Source: Herbiconiux flava
GTDB taxonomy: Bacteria > Actinomycetota > Actinomycetes > Actinomycetales > Microbacteriaceae
Assembly: GCF_013409865.1 (NCBI RefSeq)
Contig: NZ_JACCBM010000001.1
Location: 3,720,001-3,784,000, forward strand
Length of the DNA stretch: 64,000 bases
Reading direction: 5' to 3'
Part shown: piece by piece, positions 18,218 to 27,337 of the stretch
Layout: each line of letters begins with the position of its first letter
How positions within the stretch are numbered: position 1 is the first letter of the stretch
The notes under the pieces: generated by a model
The model's input: only the letters and a program-made list of their open reading frames with translations
What the model was told of the DNA's origin: nothing
Databases searched by the model: none
Translations under genes and position numbers: made by a program

Positions 18218-19419
18218 GCCAGCGGCTCCTCGGCCCGCACCGCGCCGGGCGCCCACTCGAGCACCACGACCGTGCCGCCGCCCGGGGTCGACCGCACGCT
18301 CGCCGAGCCGCCGACGGCGTCGACCCGTTCGCGGATGGAGACGCGCAGGCCCAGCCGGTCGGCGGGCACCGCGTCGGCGTCGAAGCCCTGCCCGTCGTCG
18401 CTGATCACGACACTGAATCCGGATGCTCCCCAGCAGTGCACCCGCACGCTCCGGGTCACGCCCTGCTCGCCCGCGTGCTGCACGCTGTTCGACACCGCCT
18501 GCACGGCCGCGCTGTAGACGCCCTCGAGCACCCGCGCCGGCACCGGCTGCCCGATGTCGCCCTCGGCGTGGAAGGACACCTCGGCCGTGATGGTGCCGAC
18601 CAGTGCGCGCAACCGCTCGACCAGGCTGCCGAGCGGGCGGTCGCCGCCGAGCTCCGACTCCGCGTCGGCGCTCTGCAGCGCCACCAGCGCCTGTTCGGCC
18701 ATGGCGACCACGCGGCGCCGGTCGTCGGGGCCCTCGGCCCGGGCGGCGGCGAGCAGGGTCGAGAGCACGCGGTCGTGCACGACGGTGTCGACCCGGGTGC
18801 GCTCCTGCTCGGTGGCGTGCCGCTTGGCCGCCTCGGCGTAGCGGCGCACGGCGGTGCGCTGGGCGTCGTCGACCCCGCCCGCCGCCGAGCGCAGCCCGGT
18901 GTTCACGATCACGAGGAAGGCGCCGAGCACGAGCGAGTACACGGTGTCGAGCAAGGCGATCAGCACCGGTGCCCCGCCGCCCGCGGGGAGCAGGCGCAGC
19001 GCGAAGAAGAGGCCGGGCACGGCGATCGCGTACACCACGGCCCAGGGGGTCGGCAGGGCGTTCGCGGCCGCCCCCACGGCGACGATCACGATGTACCACA
19101 GCCACGGCTGCACCCCGAGCGCGGCCTCCGGGCTCCGCACCGCGAACGGCCAGAGCAGCAGGGCGAGCACGAACGCCCCGGCGAACAGGGTCATGCTGAT
19201 CCGGATGCCGCGGCCGACGAGCGAGGTCACGAAGCAGGCGGCGATCAGTCCGAAGAGCACGACCGCGATGCCCCAGCCCCACTCGGGCTTCAGTGTCGAC
19301 GACGAACCGGCCAGCACCGGTATCGACAGCAGCGCGAAGGCGAAGCCGAACAGCCCCTGCAGGCGCGACAGCACCAGGTCGATCTGCGCCCGGCTGAGCG
19401 GCACGCTGCTAGCCGACAT
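18214..19419 (-). CDS. NarL-type sensor histidine kinase
   Basis: 401 residues. Five or six membrane helices (about 20-175) with no large extracytoplasmic domain, then a dimerization helix with the phospho-acceptor-like VDTVVHDRVLSTLLAAARAE (His in HDRVL). The ATPase domain follows: N-box AVQAVSNSVQHAG, G1 DDGQGFD, then LGLRVSIRERVDAVGG and STPGGGTVVVLEW. It should phosphorylate the response regulator encoded just upstream, whose 3' end overlaps this start by 11 bases. The signal is probably sensed in or at the membrane; its identity is unknown. Confidence 0.88.
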   Translation of the reverse strand: MSASSVPLSRAQIDLVLSRLQGLFGFAFALLSIPVLAGSSSTLKPEWGWGIAVVLFGLIAACFVTSLVGRGIRISMTLFAGAFVLALLLWPFAVRSPEAALGVQPWLWYIVIVAVGAAANALPTPWAVVYAIAVPGLFFALRLLPAGGGAPVLIALLDTVYSLVLGAFLVIVNTGLRSAAGGVDDAQRTAVRRYAEAAKRHATEQERTRVDTVVHDRVLSTLLAAARAEGPDDRRRVVAMAEQALVALQSADAESELGGDRPLGSLVERLRALVGTITAEVSFHAEGDIGQPVPARVLEGVYSAAVQAVSNSVQHAGEQGVTRSVRVHCWGASGFSVVISDDGQGFDADAVPADRLGLRVSIRERVDAVGGSASVRSTPGGGTVVVLEWAPGAVRAEEPLA

Positions 19420-20131
19420 GCCCGTTGTCGTCGAGGGCCAGGATGCCGTCCTCCACCGCGCGCCGCAGGAGCTCCACCTTCGACCGCGCCGGGCGCCCGA
19501 CCTCGACGTACTTCGCCCGCACCCGGTCGAGGTACTCCTTGGCGGTCGAGACCTTGATGTTGAGCTTCAGAGCCACCTGCGACAGCGGCAGTCCGGAGGC
19601 GTAGAGGTGCAGCACGTCCCGCTCGCGCTGGGCGAGCTGCGCCTTGCCGAACTCCGGGTCGGCGTCGATGGCGCTCGCCCACTCGAGGTTGTTCAGCACG
19701 TCGCCGCGCGCCACGGCGGCGATCGAGGCGATCACGGTCTTGGTGGCGGCCGACTTCGGGATGACGCCCGCGGCCCCCGCGGCGAGCGCCTCGCGCACGA
19801 GCCCCACCCGGTCGGCGATCGAGTGCACGAGCACCGAGGCGCCCATCGAGAGCGCGTGCTGCACGTTCTCGGTCACCGAGAAGCCGTCCCCGAGGCTGAG
19901 GTCGAGCACGACGACGTCGCAGCCGCGGCCGGCCAGCGCCACCCACAGCTCGCTCACCGAGGCACTGGTGGCGACGACCTCGAAGCCGGCCTCCTGACAG
20001 GCGGCCCGGATGCCCAGCCGCACCGACTCGTGGTCGTCGACGATCGCGACCCGCACGGCGGGGACGGCGGCGGCCGGGGCGTCGCTGCCCGCATCCGTCG
20101 TGGTCGGCTCGTTCTCGTCGTGCACCGTCAC
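19409..20131 (-). CDS. NarL/LuxR-family response regulator
   Basis: 240 residues from GTG, with an Ala/Asp/Thr-rich leader of about 25 residues. Receiver domain: VAIVDDHESVRLG (acidic pair) and VVVLDLSLGDG (phospho-acceptor Asp), with the conserved lysine in GVIPKSAATK. The DNA-binding domain LAQRERDVLHLYASGLPLSQ...KVSTAKEYLDRVRAKY is LuxR-like with the invariant helix glycine. It heads the three-gene operon. Targets are not evident; no obvious dyad operator is seen upstream. Confidence 0.92.
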   Translation of the reverse strand: MTVHDENEPTTTDAGSDAPAAAVPAVRVAIVDDHESVRLGIRAACQEAGFEVVATSASVSELWVALAGRGCDVVVLDLSLGDGFSVTENVQHALSMGASVLVHSIADRVGLVREALAAGAAGVIPKSAATKTVIASIAAVARGDVLNNLEWASAIDADPEFGKAQLAQRERDVLHLYASGLPLSQVALKLNIKVSTAKEYLDRVRAKYVEVGRPARSKVELLRRAVEDGILALDDNGHVG

Positions 20132-20192
20132 CCCTCGCGAAGACTGACCCCATCCTAGGACGGGGCCGGAGCGGGCCGCGCCCGGGCCCGCC

Positions 20193-21569
20193 CTAGGAGC
20201 GCACCAGCACGCCGACCGTCTCGAGGTGATGGGTGTGCGGGAACAGGTCGAAGGCGCGCACCCGGTCGAGCTCGTAACCGGCCTCGCCGAAGAACGCGAC
20301 GTCGCGGGCGAAGGCCACCGGGTCGCAGGCGACGTAGACCACCTGGGCCACGCTCAAGCGGGTGAGCGCCCCGACGACCTCCTTGCCGGCGCCGGAGCGC
20401 GGCGGGTCGATCACCATGGTCGCGGCGGCCAGGCGCCGCTTGTCCTCCGCCGAGGCGTCGCGCTCGAGCTCGGCGAGGTAGCGGTCGACGCGGCCGGTCA
20501 CGGCGAGGGCGCCGATCCACTCCGAGAGGTTCTCGGCGGCGTGGTCGGTGGCGGTCGCCTCGCTCTCGACGCTCGTGATGCGGGTGGCCTGGCCGAAGCG
20601 GTCGGCGAAGGCGGCGGCGAGCAGGCCGACGCCGCCGTAGAGGTCGTGATTGGCGGCGCGCGGGTCGACGAGGTCCTCCCGCGTCAGCTCCTGCACCGCG
20701 CTCGTCAGCACCTGGGCGGCCGAGCGGTGCACCTGCCAGAAGCCGTTCTCGGCCAGGCGGAACTCGCGGTCGCCCACCCGCTCGAGAATGGTCGCGGGCT
20801 TCTCGGCGGGGGTGCTGCTGCGCTCGCCTGCTCCGGATGCGCGGCCACCGCCACGGCCTCCCCGGCCTCCCGCGTTCCGCCCGCCCTGGCGTCCCCCGCG
20901 GCGGCCGTCTCCGCGTCCGCCCGACTTGGACAGCTCCTCGGCGACGAGCGAGACCCGCAGCTCCCCGTCGGCGGTCTCGACGAGGTCGACGGCGGCGGCG
21001 CCCTGACCGCCGAGCTCCAGGGCTCCGGCCACGCCACGGGCCTCGGCCTCGATGGCCTCGGTGGCGAGCGGCAGGGAGTCCACCGGCACGATGGTGTGCG
21101 AGCGCGCGGCATAGGGGCCGATGCGTCCGCCGCGGCCGACGTGCAGGCGCACCCGGCTGCGCCAGCGGGTGCCGTCGGCCTCACCGGGCACGGCCTCGAC
21201 CTCGACCGGGCGGTCGATCCGGCCGAAGCGGGCGAGTGCCTCCGTCAGCACCTGGCCCTTCAGGGCGCGCTGGCGCTCGAGGGCGATGTGCCCGAACTCG
21301 GCACCGCCGGCGCGAGCGGAGGGGTCGCGCTCGAGCGCCGCCGCGGCCCAGACGTGGGGCACCCGGTCGGGCGAGGCCTCGAGCACCTCGACGGTGTCGG
21401 CGCGCCAGAACGACGACTTGGCGTCGACGACGCGGGCGAGAACGCGCTCGCCCGGGATCGCGTCGGCGACGAAGACCACGCGGCCCTCGTGCCGGGCGAC
21501 GAAGACCCCGCCGTGGGCTACATTGTCGATGGTCAGCTCGAGGAGCTCGCTGTCGGTGTCAGGCATCAT
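20193..21569 (-). CDS. TrmA/RumA-family RNA uracil-C5 methyltransferase with internal RGG insert
   Basis: 458 residues from MMPDTDSELL (the second Met is an alternative). The N-terminal TRAM domain (TIDNVAHGGVFVARHEGRVVFV) binds RNA. The SAM-dependent methyltransferase half shows DLYGGVGLLAAAFADRFG, MVIDPPRSGAGKEVV and the catalytic cysteine in VVYVACDPVAFARD. The Fe-S cysteines of classic RumA are absent. Residues about 213-255 form a Gly/Arg insert (GGRGDGRRGGRQGGRNAGG, GGRGGRGGGRASG) between the central domain and the Rossmann core, an RGG-box-like patch that may add RNA affinity. Divergent from maf. Whether tRNA or rRNA is modified cannot be told. Confidence 0.88.
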   Translation of the reverse strand: MMPDTDSELLELTIDNVAHGGVFVARHEGRVVFVADAIPGERVLARVVDAKSSFWRADTVEVLEASPDRVPHVWAAAALERDPSARAGGAEFGHIALERQRALKGQVLTEALARFGRIDRPVEVEAVPGEADGTRWRSRVRLHVGRGGRIGPYAARSHTIVPVDSLPLATEAIEAEARGVAGALELGGQGAAAVDLVETADGELRVSLVAEELSKSGGRGDGRRGGRQGGRNAGGRGGRGGGRASGAGERSSTPAEKPATILERVGDREFRLAENGFWQVHRSAAQVLTSAVQELTREDLVDPRAANHDLYGGVGLLAAAFADRFGQATRITSVESEATATDHAAENLSEWIGALAVTGRVDRYLAELERDASAEDKRRLAAATMVIDPPRSGAGKEVVGALTRLSVAQVVYVACDPVAFARDVAFFGEAGYELDRVRAFDLFPHTHHLETVGVLVRS

Positions 21570-21660
21570 CCGAGCATCCCACAGCTGGCTGTGACGAGGT
21601 CGACGCCTGAGACGACATCGCCGCCCGTGACGAGCGACCACCCAGCGAAAGGCGTGCCGG

Positions 21661-22365
21661 ATGCGGCTCTACCTGGCCTCCACCTCCCCCGCCCGGCTCG
21701 CGCTGCTGCGCCAGATCGGTATCGAGCCGGTCGTGCTGCCCTCGGAGGTCGACGAGGACGCTGCGGTCGACGCCGAGAACGCGGCCCGTCTGGCCTCCGG
21801 CCGGGCGCCGCTGACGACCGCGGAGCTGGTGCAGCTGCTCGCCGAGGCCAAGGCCGAGGCGGTCGTCGCGGCCCTGGCGGCACTGCCCGTCGAGCAGCTG
21901 CCGAACGGGGAGCCGGTCGACGGCTTCGTGCTCGGTGGCGACTCGGCCTTCGAGCTCGACGGCGTCGCCTACGGCAAGCCGCACCTCCCCGGGGTCGCGC
22001 GCGAACGGTGGATCGCCCAGCGCGGCCGCACGGGGGTGCTGCATTCCGGACACTGGCTCGTCGACCACCGCGGCGGGCGGCGGCAGGGGGCGGCCGGACG
22101 CACCGACCAGGCCGAGCTCACCTTCGCCGACGACATCGCCGACGCCGAGATCGAGGCCTACGTGGCCTCCGGAGAGCCGCTGCTGGTCGCCGGGGCGTTC
22201 ACCATCGACGGGCTGGCGGCCCCGTTCATCCGCTCGATCACCGGGGCGCCGTCGGCCGTGATCGGCATGTCGCTGCCCGTGCTGCGCGATCTGCTCGCCG
22301 GCTTCGGGGTGTCGTGGACGGAGCTCTGGGGTCCCGGCTCGGGCGCGCATCCTTCATCGAACTGA
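21661..22365 (+). CDS. maf: Maf-family nucleoside triphosphate pyrophosphatase
   Basis: 234 residues. Maf proteins hydrolyse non-canonical or pyrimidine NTPs to NMP and pyrophosphate and are linked to cell-division arrest. MRLYLASTSPARLALLRQIG is the N-terminal signature (SxSPxR), GFVLGGDSAFELDG holds the catalytic aspartate, YGKP follows, and the C-terminal FTIDGLAAPFIRSITGAPSAVIGMSLP is typical. Residues 40-90 are longer than usual, with an Ala-rich segment. It precedes the carboxylase alpha-subunit gene, as in other actinobacteria. Confidence 0.93.
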   Translation: MRLYLASTSPARLALLRQIGIEPVVLPSEVDEDAAVDAENAARLASGRAPLTTAELVQLLAEAKAEAVVAALAALPVEQLPNGEPVDGFVLGGDSAFELDGVAYGKPHLPGVARERWIAQRGRTGVLHSGHWLVDHRGGRRQGAAGRTDQAELTFADDIADAEIEAYVASGEPLLVAGAFTIDGLAAPFIRSITGAPSAVIGMSLPVLRDLLAGFGVSWTELWGPGSGAHPSSN

Positions 22366-22443
22366 GCCGCATTTGTAGGGTCGGCACCTGCCTGCCGGGG
22401 CATTTTTGTCCGCACATGCCAAATCGGCGATGACGGGCGGCAA

Positions 22444-22449
22444 TAAGCT
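22444..22449 (+). promoter_or_regulatory. -10-like element of the carboxylase alpha-subunit gene
   Basis: TAAGCT ends eight bases before the ATG at 22458, so the transcript would be leaderless or nearly so. A weak GC stem with TTTTT (about 22395-22409) between maf and this element could end maf transcripts. Confidence 0.45.
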
Positions 22450-22457
22450 AGGTCACT

Positions 22458-24242
22458 ATGCCCCGTATCTCCAAGGTCCTGATCGCCAACCGAGGCGAAA
22501 TCGCGGTCCGCGTCATCCGGGCCGCTCGAGACAGCGGGATCGGCTCCGTGGCCGTCTACGCCGACCAGGACCGCGACGCGCTGCACGTGCAGCTCGCCGA
22601 CGAGGCCTACGCGCTCGACGGCACCACCAGCGCCGAGACCTATCTCGTGATCGACAAGATCCTCTCGGTGGCCCGGCGCTCCGGCGCCGACGCCGTGCAC
22701 CCGGGCTACGGCTTCCTGGCTGAGAACGCCGACTTCGCGCGCGCCGTCATCGACGCCGGCCTGATCTGGATCGGCCCGTCGCCCGAGGCCATCGAGAAGC
22801 TCGGCGACAAGGTCTCGGCCCGGCACGTCGCCGAGAAGGTCGGCGCCCCGCTCGCCCCCGGCACCATCGACCCCGTCACCGGCGCCGACGAGGTGCTCGA
22901 GTTCGTGGCCGAGCACGGCCTGCCGGTCGCCATCAAGGCGGCTTTCGGCGGCGGCGGCCGCGGCCTCAAGGTCGCCCGCACCGTCGAGGAGGTGCCCGAG
23001 ATGTTCGACTCGGCCACCCGCGAGGCGATCGCCGCCTTCGGCCGCGGCGAGTGCTTCGTCGAGAAGTACCTCGACCGCCCCCGCCACGTCGAGACCCAGT
23101 GCCTCGCCGACGCCCACGGCAACGTCGTCGTTGTGTCGACCCGCGACTGCTCGCTGCAGCGCCGGCACCAGAAGCTGGTCGAGGAGGCGCCCGCGCCGTT
23201 CCTCAGCGCCGAGCAGAACGAGCTGCTGTACAGCGCGTCGAAGGCCATCCTCAAGGAGGTCGGCTACCTCGGTGCCGGCACCTGCGAGTTCCTCGTCGGG
23301 CGCGACGGCACCATCTCCTTCCTGGAGGTGAACACGCGCCTGCAGGTCGAGCACCCCGTCTCCGAGGAGGTCACGGGCATCGACCTGGTGCGCGAGCAGT
23401 TCCGCATCGCCGAGGGCGGTGTGCTCGACTACGCCGACCCGGAGCCCCGCGGCCACTCCTTCGAGTTCCGCATCAACGGGGAGGACCCGGGCCGCTCGTT
23501 CCTTCCCTCGCCCGGCCCCGTGCACGTCTTCAAGCCCGCCGGCGGACCCGGCGTGCGCGTCGACTCGGGCGTGCAGGCCGGCGACGTCATCTCCGGCTCG
23601 TTCGACTCGCTGCTCGCCAAGCTCATCGTCACCGGCTCCAGCCGGGAGGACGCCCTCGAGCGCGCCCGTCGCGCCCTCGACGAGTTCGAGGTCAACGGCC
23701 TGCCGACCGTTCTCCCCTTCCACCGCGACGTCGTGCGCAACGAGGCCTTCGCCCCGGCCGACGGCTCGCCGTTCTCCATCTACACGCGCTGGATCGAGAC
23801 CGACTACGTCAACCCGGCCGAGCCGTGGAGCGGCTCGCTCGAAGACGCCCCCGTGCCCGCCGAGCGCCGCACGGTCATCGTCGAGGTCGACAGCAAGCGC
23901 GTCGAGGTCGTGCTGCCCGAGACGCTCGTCTCGGCCGGCGCCCGCGCCGGAACCGGCGCCTCGCGCGCCGCGGGCGCGCCCCCGCGCCGCCGCGGTGCGG
24001 CCGTCGGCGGCGTCTCGTCGGCCACCGGCGACTCGGTGAAGGCCCCCATGCAGGCCACCGTCGTCAAGATCGCGGTCTCCGACGGCGACACCGTCGTCAA
24101 GGGCGACCTGGTGCTCGTGCTCGAGGCCATGAAGATGGAGCAGCCGATCACCGCCCACAAGGACGGCACGATCACGAACATCGCCGCCACCGTCGGGGCC
24201 ACCGTCTCGTCCGGCCACGTGCTGCTCGACATCTCGGCATGA
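22458..24242 (+). CDS. Acyl-CoA carboxylase alpha subunit (biotin carboxylase plus BCCP)
   Basis: 594 residues. The biotin carboxylase part (ATP-grasp) starts [21 protein letters not shown] and contains [31 protein letters not shown] and [19 protein letters not shown] short Ala/Arg linker at about 500-515 leads to the biotin-carrier domain with EAMKMEQPI; the biotinylated lysine is residue 559. It carboxylates its own biotin with ATP and bicarbonate for the beta subunit. BirA encoded at 11600 should charge it. The stop overlaps the ATG of the next gene (ATGA), tying a Gfo/Idh/MocA-ASCH protein to the carboxylase transcript. Confidence 0.96.
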   Translation: MPRISKVLIANRGEIAVRVIRAARDSGIGSVAVYADQDRDALHVQLADEAYALDGTTSAETYLVIDKILSVARRSGADAVHPGYGFLAENADFARAVIDAGLIWIGPSPEAIEKLGDKVSARHVAEKVGAPLAPGTIDPVTGADEVLEFVAEHGLPVAIKAAFGGGGRGLKVARTVEEVPEMFDSATREAIAAFGRGECFVEKYLDRPRHVETQCLADAHGNVVVVSTRDCSLQRRHQKLVEEAPAPFLSAEQNELLYSASKAILKEVGYLGAGTCEFLVGRDGTISFLEVNTRLQVEHPVSEEVTGIDLVREQFRIAEGGVLDYADPEPRGHSFEFRINGEDPGRSFLPSPGPVHVFKPAGGPGVRVDSGVQAGDVISGSFDSLLAKLIVTGSSREDALERARRALDEFEVNGLPTVLPFHRDVVRNEAFAPADGSPFSIYTRWIETDYVNPAEPWSGSLEDAPVPAERRTVIVEVDSKRVEVVLPETLVSAGARAGTGASRAAGAPPRRRGAAVGGVSSATGDSVKAPMQATVVKIAVSDGDTVVKGDLVLVLEAMKMEQPITAHKDGTITNIAATVGATVSSGHVLLDISA

Positions 24243-25729
24243 CCGCCGGCGCCCCGCGCGAACCCGTGATCGGCGTCGTCGGCGCGGGGTTCCACGCCAC
24301 GACGAACATCCTGCCGGCCCTGGGGCTGGCAGGTGTGCCCCTCGCCGCGCTGGCGACGCGCTCGGAGGCCGGGTCTCGGGCAGCGCTCGCGCGCTTCGGC
24401 TCGGACGGGGCGGCGTACGACTCGGTCGAGGCGCTGCTCGCGCATCCGGGGCTCGACGGCGTGATCGTCGTCGCCCAGCCCGCCGATCAGCTCGCGATCA
24501 CCCGCCGGGTGGTCGACGCCGGCCTGCCGGTCTTCGTCGACAAGCCGCTCGGCCTCACCGCCGCCGAGGCGCGCATCGTCGCCCGGGCCGCCGACGCGTC
24601 GCAGGCCGGGGTGCAGGTGGGCTTCATGAAGCGGCACGCCCCGGTCTACCGGCAGCTGCGCGGGCTGATCGACGACGGCTCGCTCGGCGCGCTGCGCTCG
24701 TTCTCGGTGCAGTTCGGTTGCGACTCGACGCCGTTCTGCCGCACCGAGGCGGAGTTCGTGACGCTCGCGGCGATCCACCTGATCGACCTCGCGCGCTTCC
24801 TCTTCGGCGAGGTCGCCACTGTGCACGCCGTCAACAGCGGCTCGGGTGCCCACGTCGCCCTCTCGGTCACGCTCGGGTTCGCCTCGGGCGTCGCGGGCAC
24901 CCTCGAGCTCACCGGCCTGCCCAGCCGCGCGAACGAGGTCGAGAGCGTGCGGGTGCTCGGCGACACCGGCTTCGCCGAGACGACGGATGCCCACACCCTC
25001 CGCCTGCACCGCACCGCCGCCGCCCCGGCCGACCTCGCGCCCTCCGTCGCACCCGCCTCACCCGCACCCTTCGGTCCCGCCTGGGGCACGCTGGCCGAGG
25101 CCGACGTCGTCCTGCACCCCGCCGAGAGCGCGATGTCGGGCATCGGCCGCGACCTGCGCCTCCGCGGCTTCGTCGGCGAGCTGCGCACCTTCGCCGACGC
25201 GGTCGCCGCGGGCACCCTCTCCCCCGACGGCGCCTGGGACAACGTCGCCACCATGGACCTCTGCGACCGCATCCTCGCGTCCTCCGCGGCGAATCGCGCC
25301 GCCGCGCTCACCCCCGGCGGCGCGGCCGCGCTCGTGCCGCTGGTCTTCGGCGACCCGGGTGACTTCCGCGACGAGATGGTCGCGCGCATCCGCTCGGGCC
25401 GCAAGACCGGCAGCAGCACCCTCGCCGCGGCCTACCCGCTGACCGGCGCTCCCGTGCCGCACGTCGGCGAGCGTCGCGCGCTGCTCGCGTCCGACGGCAG
25501 CCCAGCGGCCGTCGTCGAGTACCTCGAGGTGGCCGAGACCACCCTGGCCGCGGTCACGCCCGAGCTGGCGCTCCACGAGTCACCGTCGGTCGAGTCCTGG
25601 CGCGAGGTCCACCGCGACTACTTCGAGACGCTCGTCGAGCCGCTCCGCGCCCACCTCGCCGACCCCAGCTGGACGCTCACCGACGACACCCCCGTCATCG
25701 CCACCGTCTTCCGCGCGATCCCGCTCTAG
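24239..25729 (+). CDS. Gfo/Idh/MocA oxidoreductase fused to a C-terminal ASCH domain
   Basis: 496 residues from the ATGA overlap with the upstream carboxylase gene. Residues about 8-125 form a Rossmann domain ([23 protein letters not shown]). Residues about 130-355 are the Gfo/Idh/MocA C-terminal domain with [16 protein letters not shown]. From about 365 a separate unit begins: [69 protein letters not shown] and a closing [15 protein letters not shown]. This matches the order and length (about 130 residues) of stand-alone actinobacterial ASCH proteins, a PUA-like fold reported to act on RNA or modified cytidine. The frame is unbroken. A link between NAD(P)-dependent sugar chemistry and nucleic-acid or nucleoside binding is inference; substrate unknown. 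Confidence 0.85.
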   Translation: MTAGAPREPVIGVVGAGFHATTNILPALGLAGVPLAALATRSEAGSRAALARFGSDGAAYDSVEALLAHPGLDGVIVVAQPADQLAITRRVVDAGLPVFVDKPLGLTAAEARIVARAADASQAGVQVGFMKRHAPVYRQLRGLIDDGSLGALRSFSVQFGCDSTPFCRTEAEFVTLAAIHLIDLARFLFGEVATVHAVNSGSGAHVALSVTLGFASGVAGTLELTGLPSRANEVESVRVLGDTGFAETTDAHTLRLHRTAAAPADLAPSVAPASPAPFGPAWGTLAEADVVLHPAESAMSGIGRDLRLRGFVGELRTFADAVAAGTLSPDGAWDNVATMDLCDRILASSAANRAAALTPGGAAALVPLVFGDPGDFRDEMVARIRSGRKTGSSTLAAAYPLTGAPVPHVGERRALLASDGSPAAVVEYLEVAETTLAAVTPELALHESPSVESWREVHRDYFETLVEPLRAHLADPSWTLTDDTPVIATVFRAIPL

Positions 25730-25784
25730 CCCCCGCGTCGCATCCTCCGACGGCGACCGGCGGCGGCGACCGGCGCCCGGCCCG

Positions 25785-27218
25785 CTAGAGGACGATGTGC
25801 ATGGCCCGCGCCGCATCCGAGATCGACCCCGACAGCGACGGGTAGACCGTGAACGCGCGCGAGACCTGGTCGACCGTGAGCCGGTGCTCGACGGCGAGGG
25901 CGATCGGGAAGATCAGCTCCGACGCGTTCGGCGCCACCACGACCCCGCCGATCACCGTGCCCGACCCGGTGCGGGCGAACAGCTTCACGAAGCCGTCCTT
26001 GATACCCATCATCTTGGCGCGCGGGTTCGACGACAGCGGCAGCTTGTAGATGTCGCCCTGGGCGATGCCCTCCTCGATCTGCCGCTGGGTCCAGCCCACG
26101 GTCGCGATCTGCGGCTGGGTGAAGATGTTCGACGCCACGTTCCGCAGCTCGGTCGGGTTCACCGCGTCGCCCATCGCGTGGAACATCGCGGTGCGCCCCT
26201 GCATCGACGCCACCGACGCCAGCGGCAGGAACGTCGTGCAGTCCCCCGCGGCGTAGATGTTCGGCGCGCTGGTGCGGGCGACCCGGTTCACGCGGATGTG
26301 CCCCGAGTCCGACAGCTGCACCCCGGCCTGCTCGAGGCCGATTCCCTTCGTGTTCGGGATCGAGCCGACCGCCATCAGGCAGTGCGAGCCCTCGACGGTG
26401 CGCCCGTCGCTCAGCGTGGCGACGACCCCGTCGGCCGTGCGCTCGACCTTGTCGGCCCGCGACTTCGACAGCACGGTCATACCGTTGCGCTTGAAGACGT
26501 TCTCGATGACGGCGGCCGCGTCGGCGTCCTCACCGGGCAGCACCTGGTCGCGGCTCGAGATGAGCGTCACCTTCGACCCCAGCGCGGTGTACGCCGAGGC
26601 GAACTCGGCTCCCGTCACACCCGATCCGACGACGATCAGGTGCTCGGGCACCGCCTGCAGGCCGTAGAGCTGGGTCCAGGTGAAGATGCGCTCCCCGTCG
26701 GGCACGGCGGTCGGCAGGATGCGCGGGCTCGCGCCGACCGAGACGACGATCGTGTCGGCCTCGATCTGGTCGAAGTCGGTGCCCCCGCTGACGGCCGTCG
26801 ACACGATGACCGAACTCGACCCGTCGAGCCGGCCGTGGCCGCTGACGATGGTGACGCCGGCACGCACGAGGCTCGCCCGCATGTCCTCCGACTGCTGGCG
26901 GGCGAGCCCGAGCAGCCGCTTGTTCACCTGGGCGAGGTTCACGGCGACCTCGGGACGAACCGGCCGCCCGGCGTCGTTGCGCGAGAAGAACTGCACGCCG
27001 AGGTCGGCCGCCTCGCCGATGCCGTTGGTCGCCTCGGCCACCGCGATCAGCGTCTTGGAGGGCACGACGTCGGTGATGACGGCTGAACCGCCCACCCCCA
27101 CCTGCTCGACGAGGGTCACCTCCGCTCCGAGCTGCGCTCCGGCGATCGCCGCCTCGTATCCCCCGGGGCCCCCGCCCACGACGACGACCCTCTGCTTGCG
27201 CTCGAACTCATTGCCCAT
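25785..27218 (-). CDS. lpdA: LpdA-like NAD(P)H flavoprotein (quinone reductase type), no redox cysteines
   Basis: 477 residues from MGNEFERKQRVVVVGGG. It has the fold of pyridine nucleotide-disulfide reductases: FAD-binding GGGPGGYEAAIAGAQLG, NAD(P)-binding VVGSGVTGAEFASAYTALG, the second FAD site NIYAAGDCT, and a C-terminal dimerization domain. Where true disulfide reductases have GGTCxxxGCxPSK, this has GGSAVITDVVPSK, so the active disulfide is missing. That matches M. tuberculosis LpdA (Rv3303c), an NAD(P)H:quinone reductase, which also lies near punA. Divergent from punA. Confidence 0.9.
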   Translation of the reverse strand: MGNEFERKQRVVVVGGGPGGYEAAIAGAQLGAEVTLVEQVGVGGSAVITDVVPSKTLIAVAEATNGIGEAADLGVQFFSRNDAGRPVRPEVAVNLAQVNKRLLGLARQQSEDMRASLVRAGVTIVSGHGRLDGSSSVIVSTAVSGGTDFDQIEADTIVVSVGASPRILPTAVPDGERIFTWTQLYGLQAVPEHLIVVGSGVTGAEFASAYTALGSKVTLISSRDQVLPGEDADAAAVIENVFKRNGMTVLSKSRADKVERTADGVVATLSDGRTVEGSHCLMAVGSIPNTKGIGLEQAGVQLSDSGHIRVNRVARTSAPNIYAAGDCTTFLPLASVASMQGRTAMFHAMGDAVNPTELRNVASNIFTQPQIATVGWTQRQIEEGIAQGDIYKLPLSSNPRAKMMGIKDGFVKLFARTGSGTVIGGVVVAPNASELIFPIALAVEHRLTVDQVSRAFTVYPSLSGSISDAARAMHIVL

Positions 27219-27325
27219 GCGGCCCATTCTCCCCGGTCGGCGCACCCCGGCCAAACCAACGGTGCCCGCCCGCCAAGCGAACAGCCGGGCGGACATCCCG
27301 CCCGCCCACCGACGTCGAGGGCGAA

Positions 27326-27331
27326 TAGAGT
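27326..27331 (+). promoter_or_regulatory. -10-like element of punA, leaderless spacing
   Basis: TAGAGT ends six bases before the ATG at 27338, in the region shared with the divergent lpdA gene. Confidence 0.5.
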
Positions 27332-27337
27332 GGACGA

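Noticed and set aside
17165..19282. Apparent 705-residue protein covering two genes of the two-component operon.
   Set aside because: The first half is an off-frame reading of the histidine kinase; the real start overlaps the kinase stop (ATGA at 18217).
24239..25729. Two separate genes (oxidoreductase and ASCH protein) joined by sequencing error.
   Set aside because: There is no stop, frame change or start with ribosome-binding site near the junction (about 25330), and third-position GC bias continues without a break.
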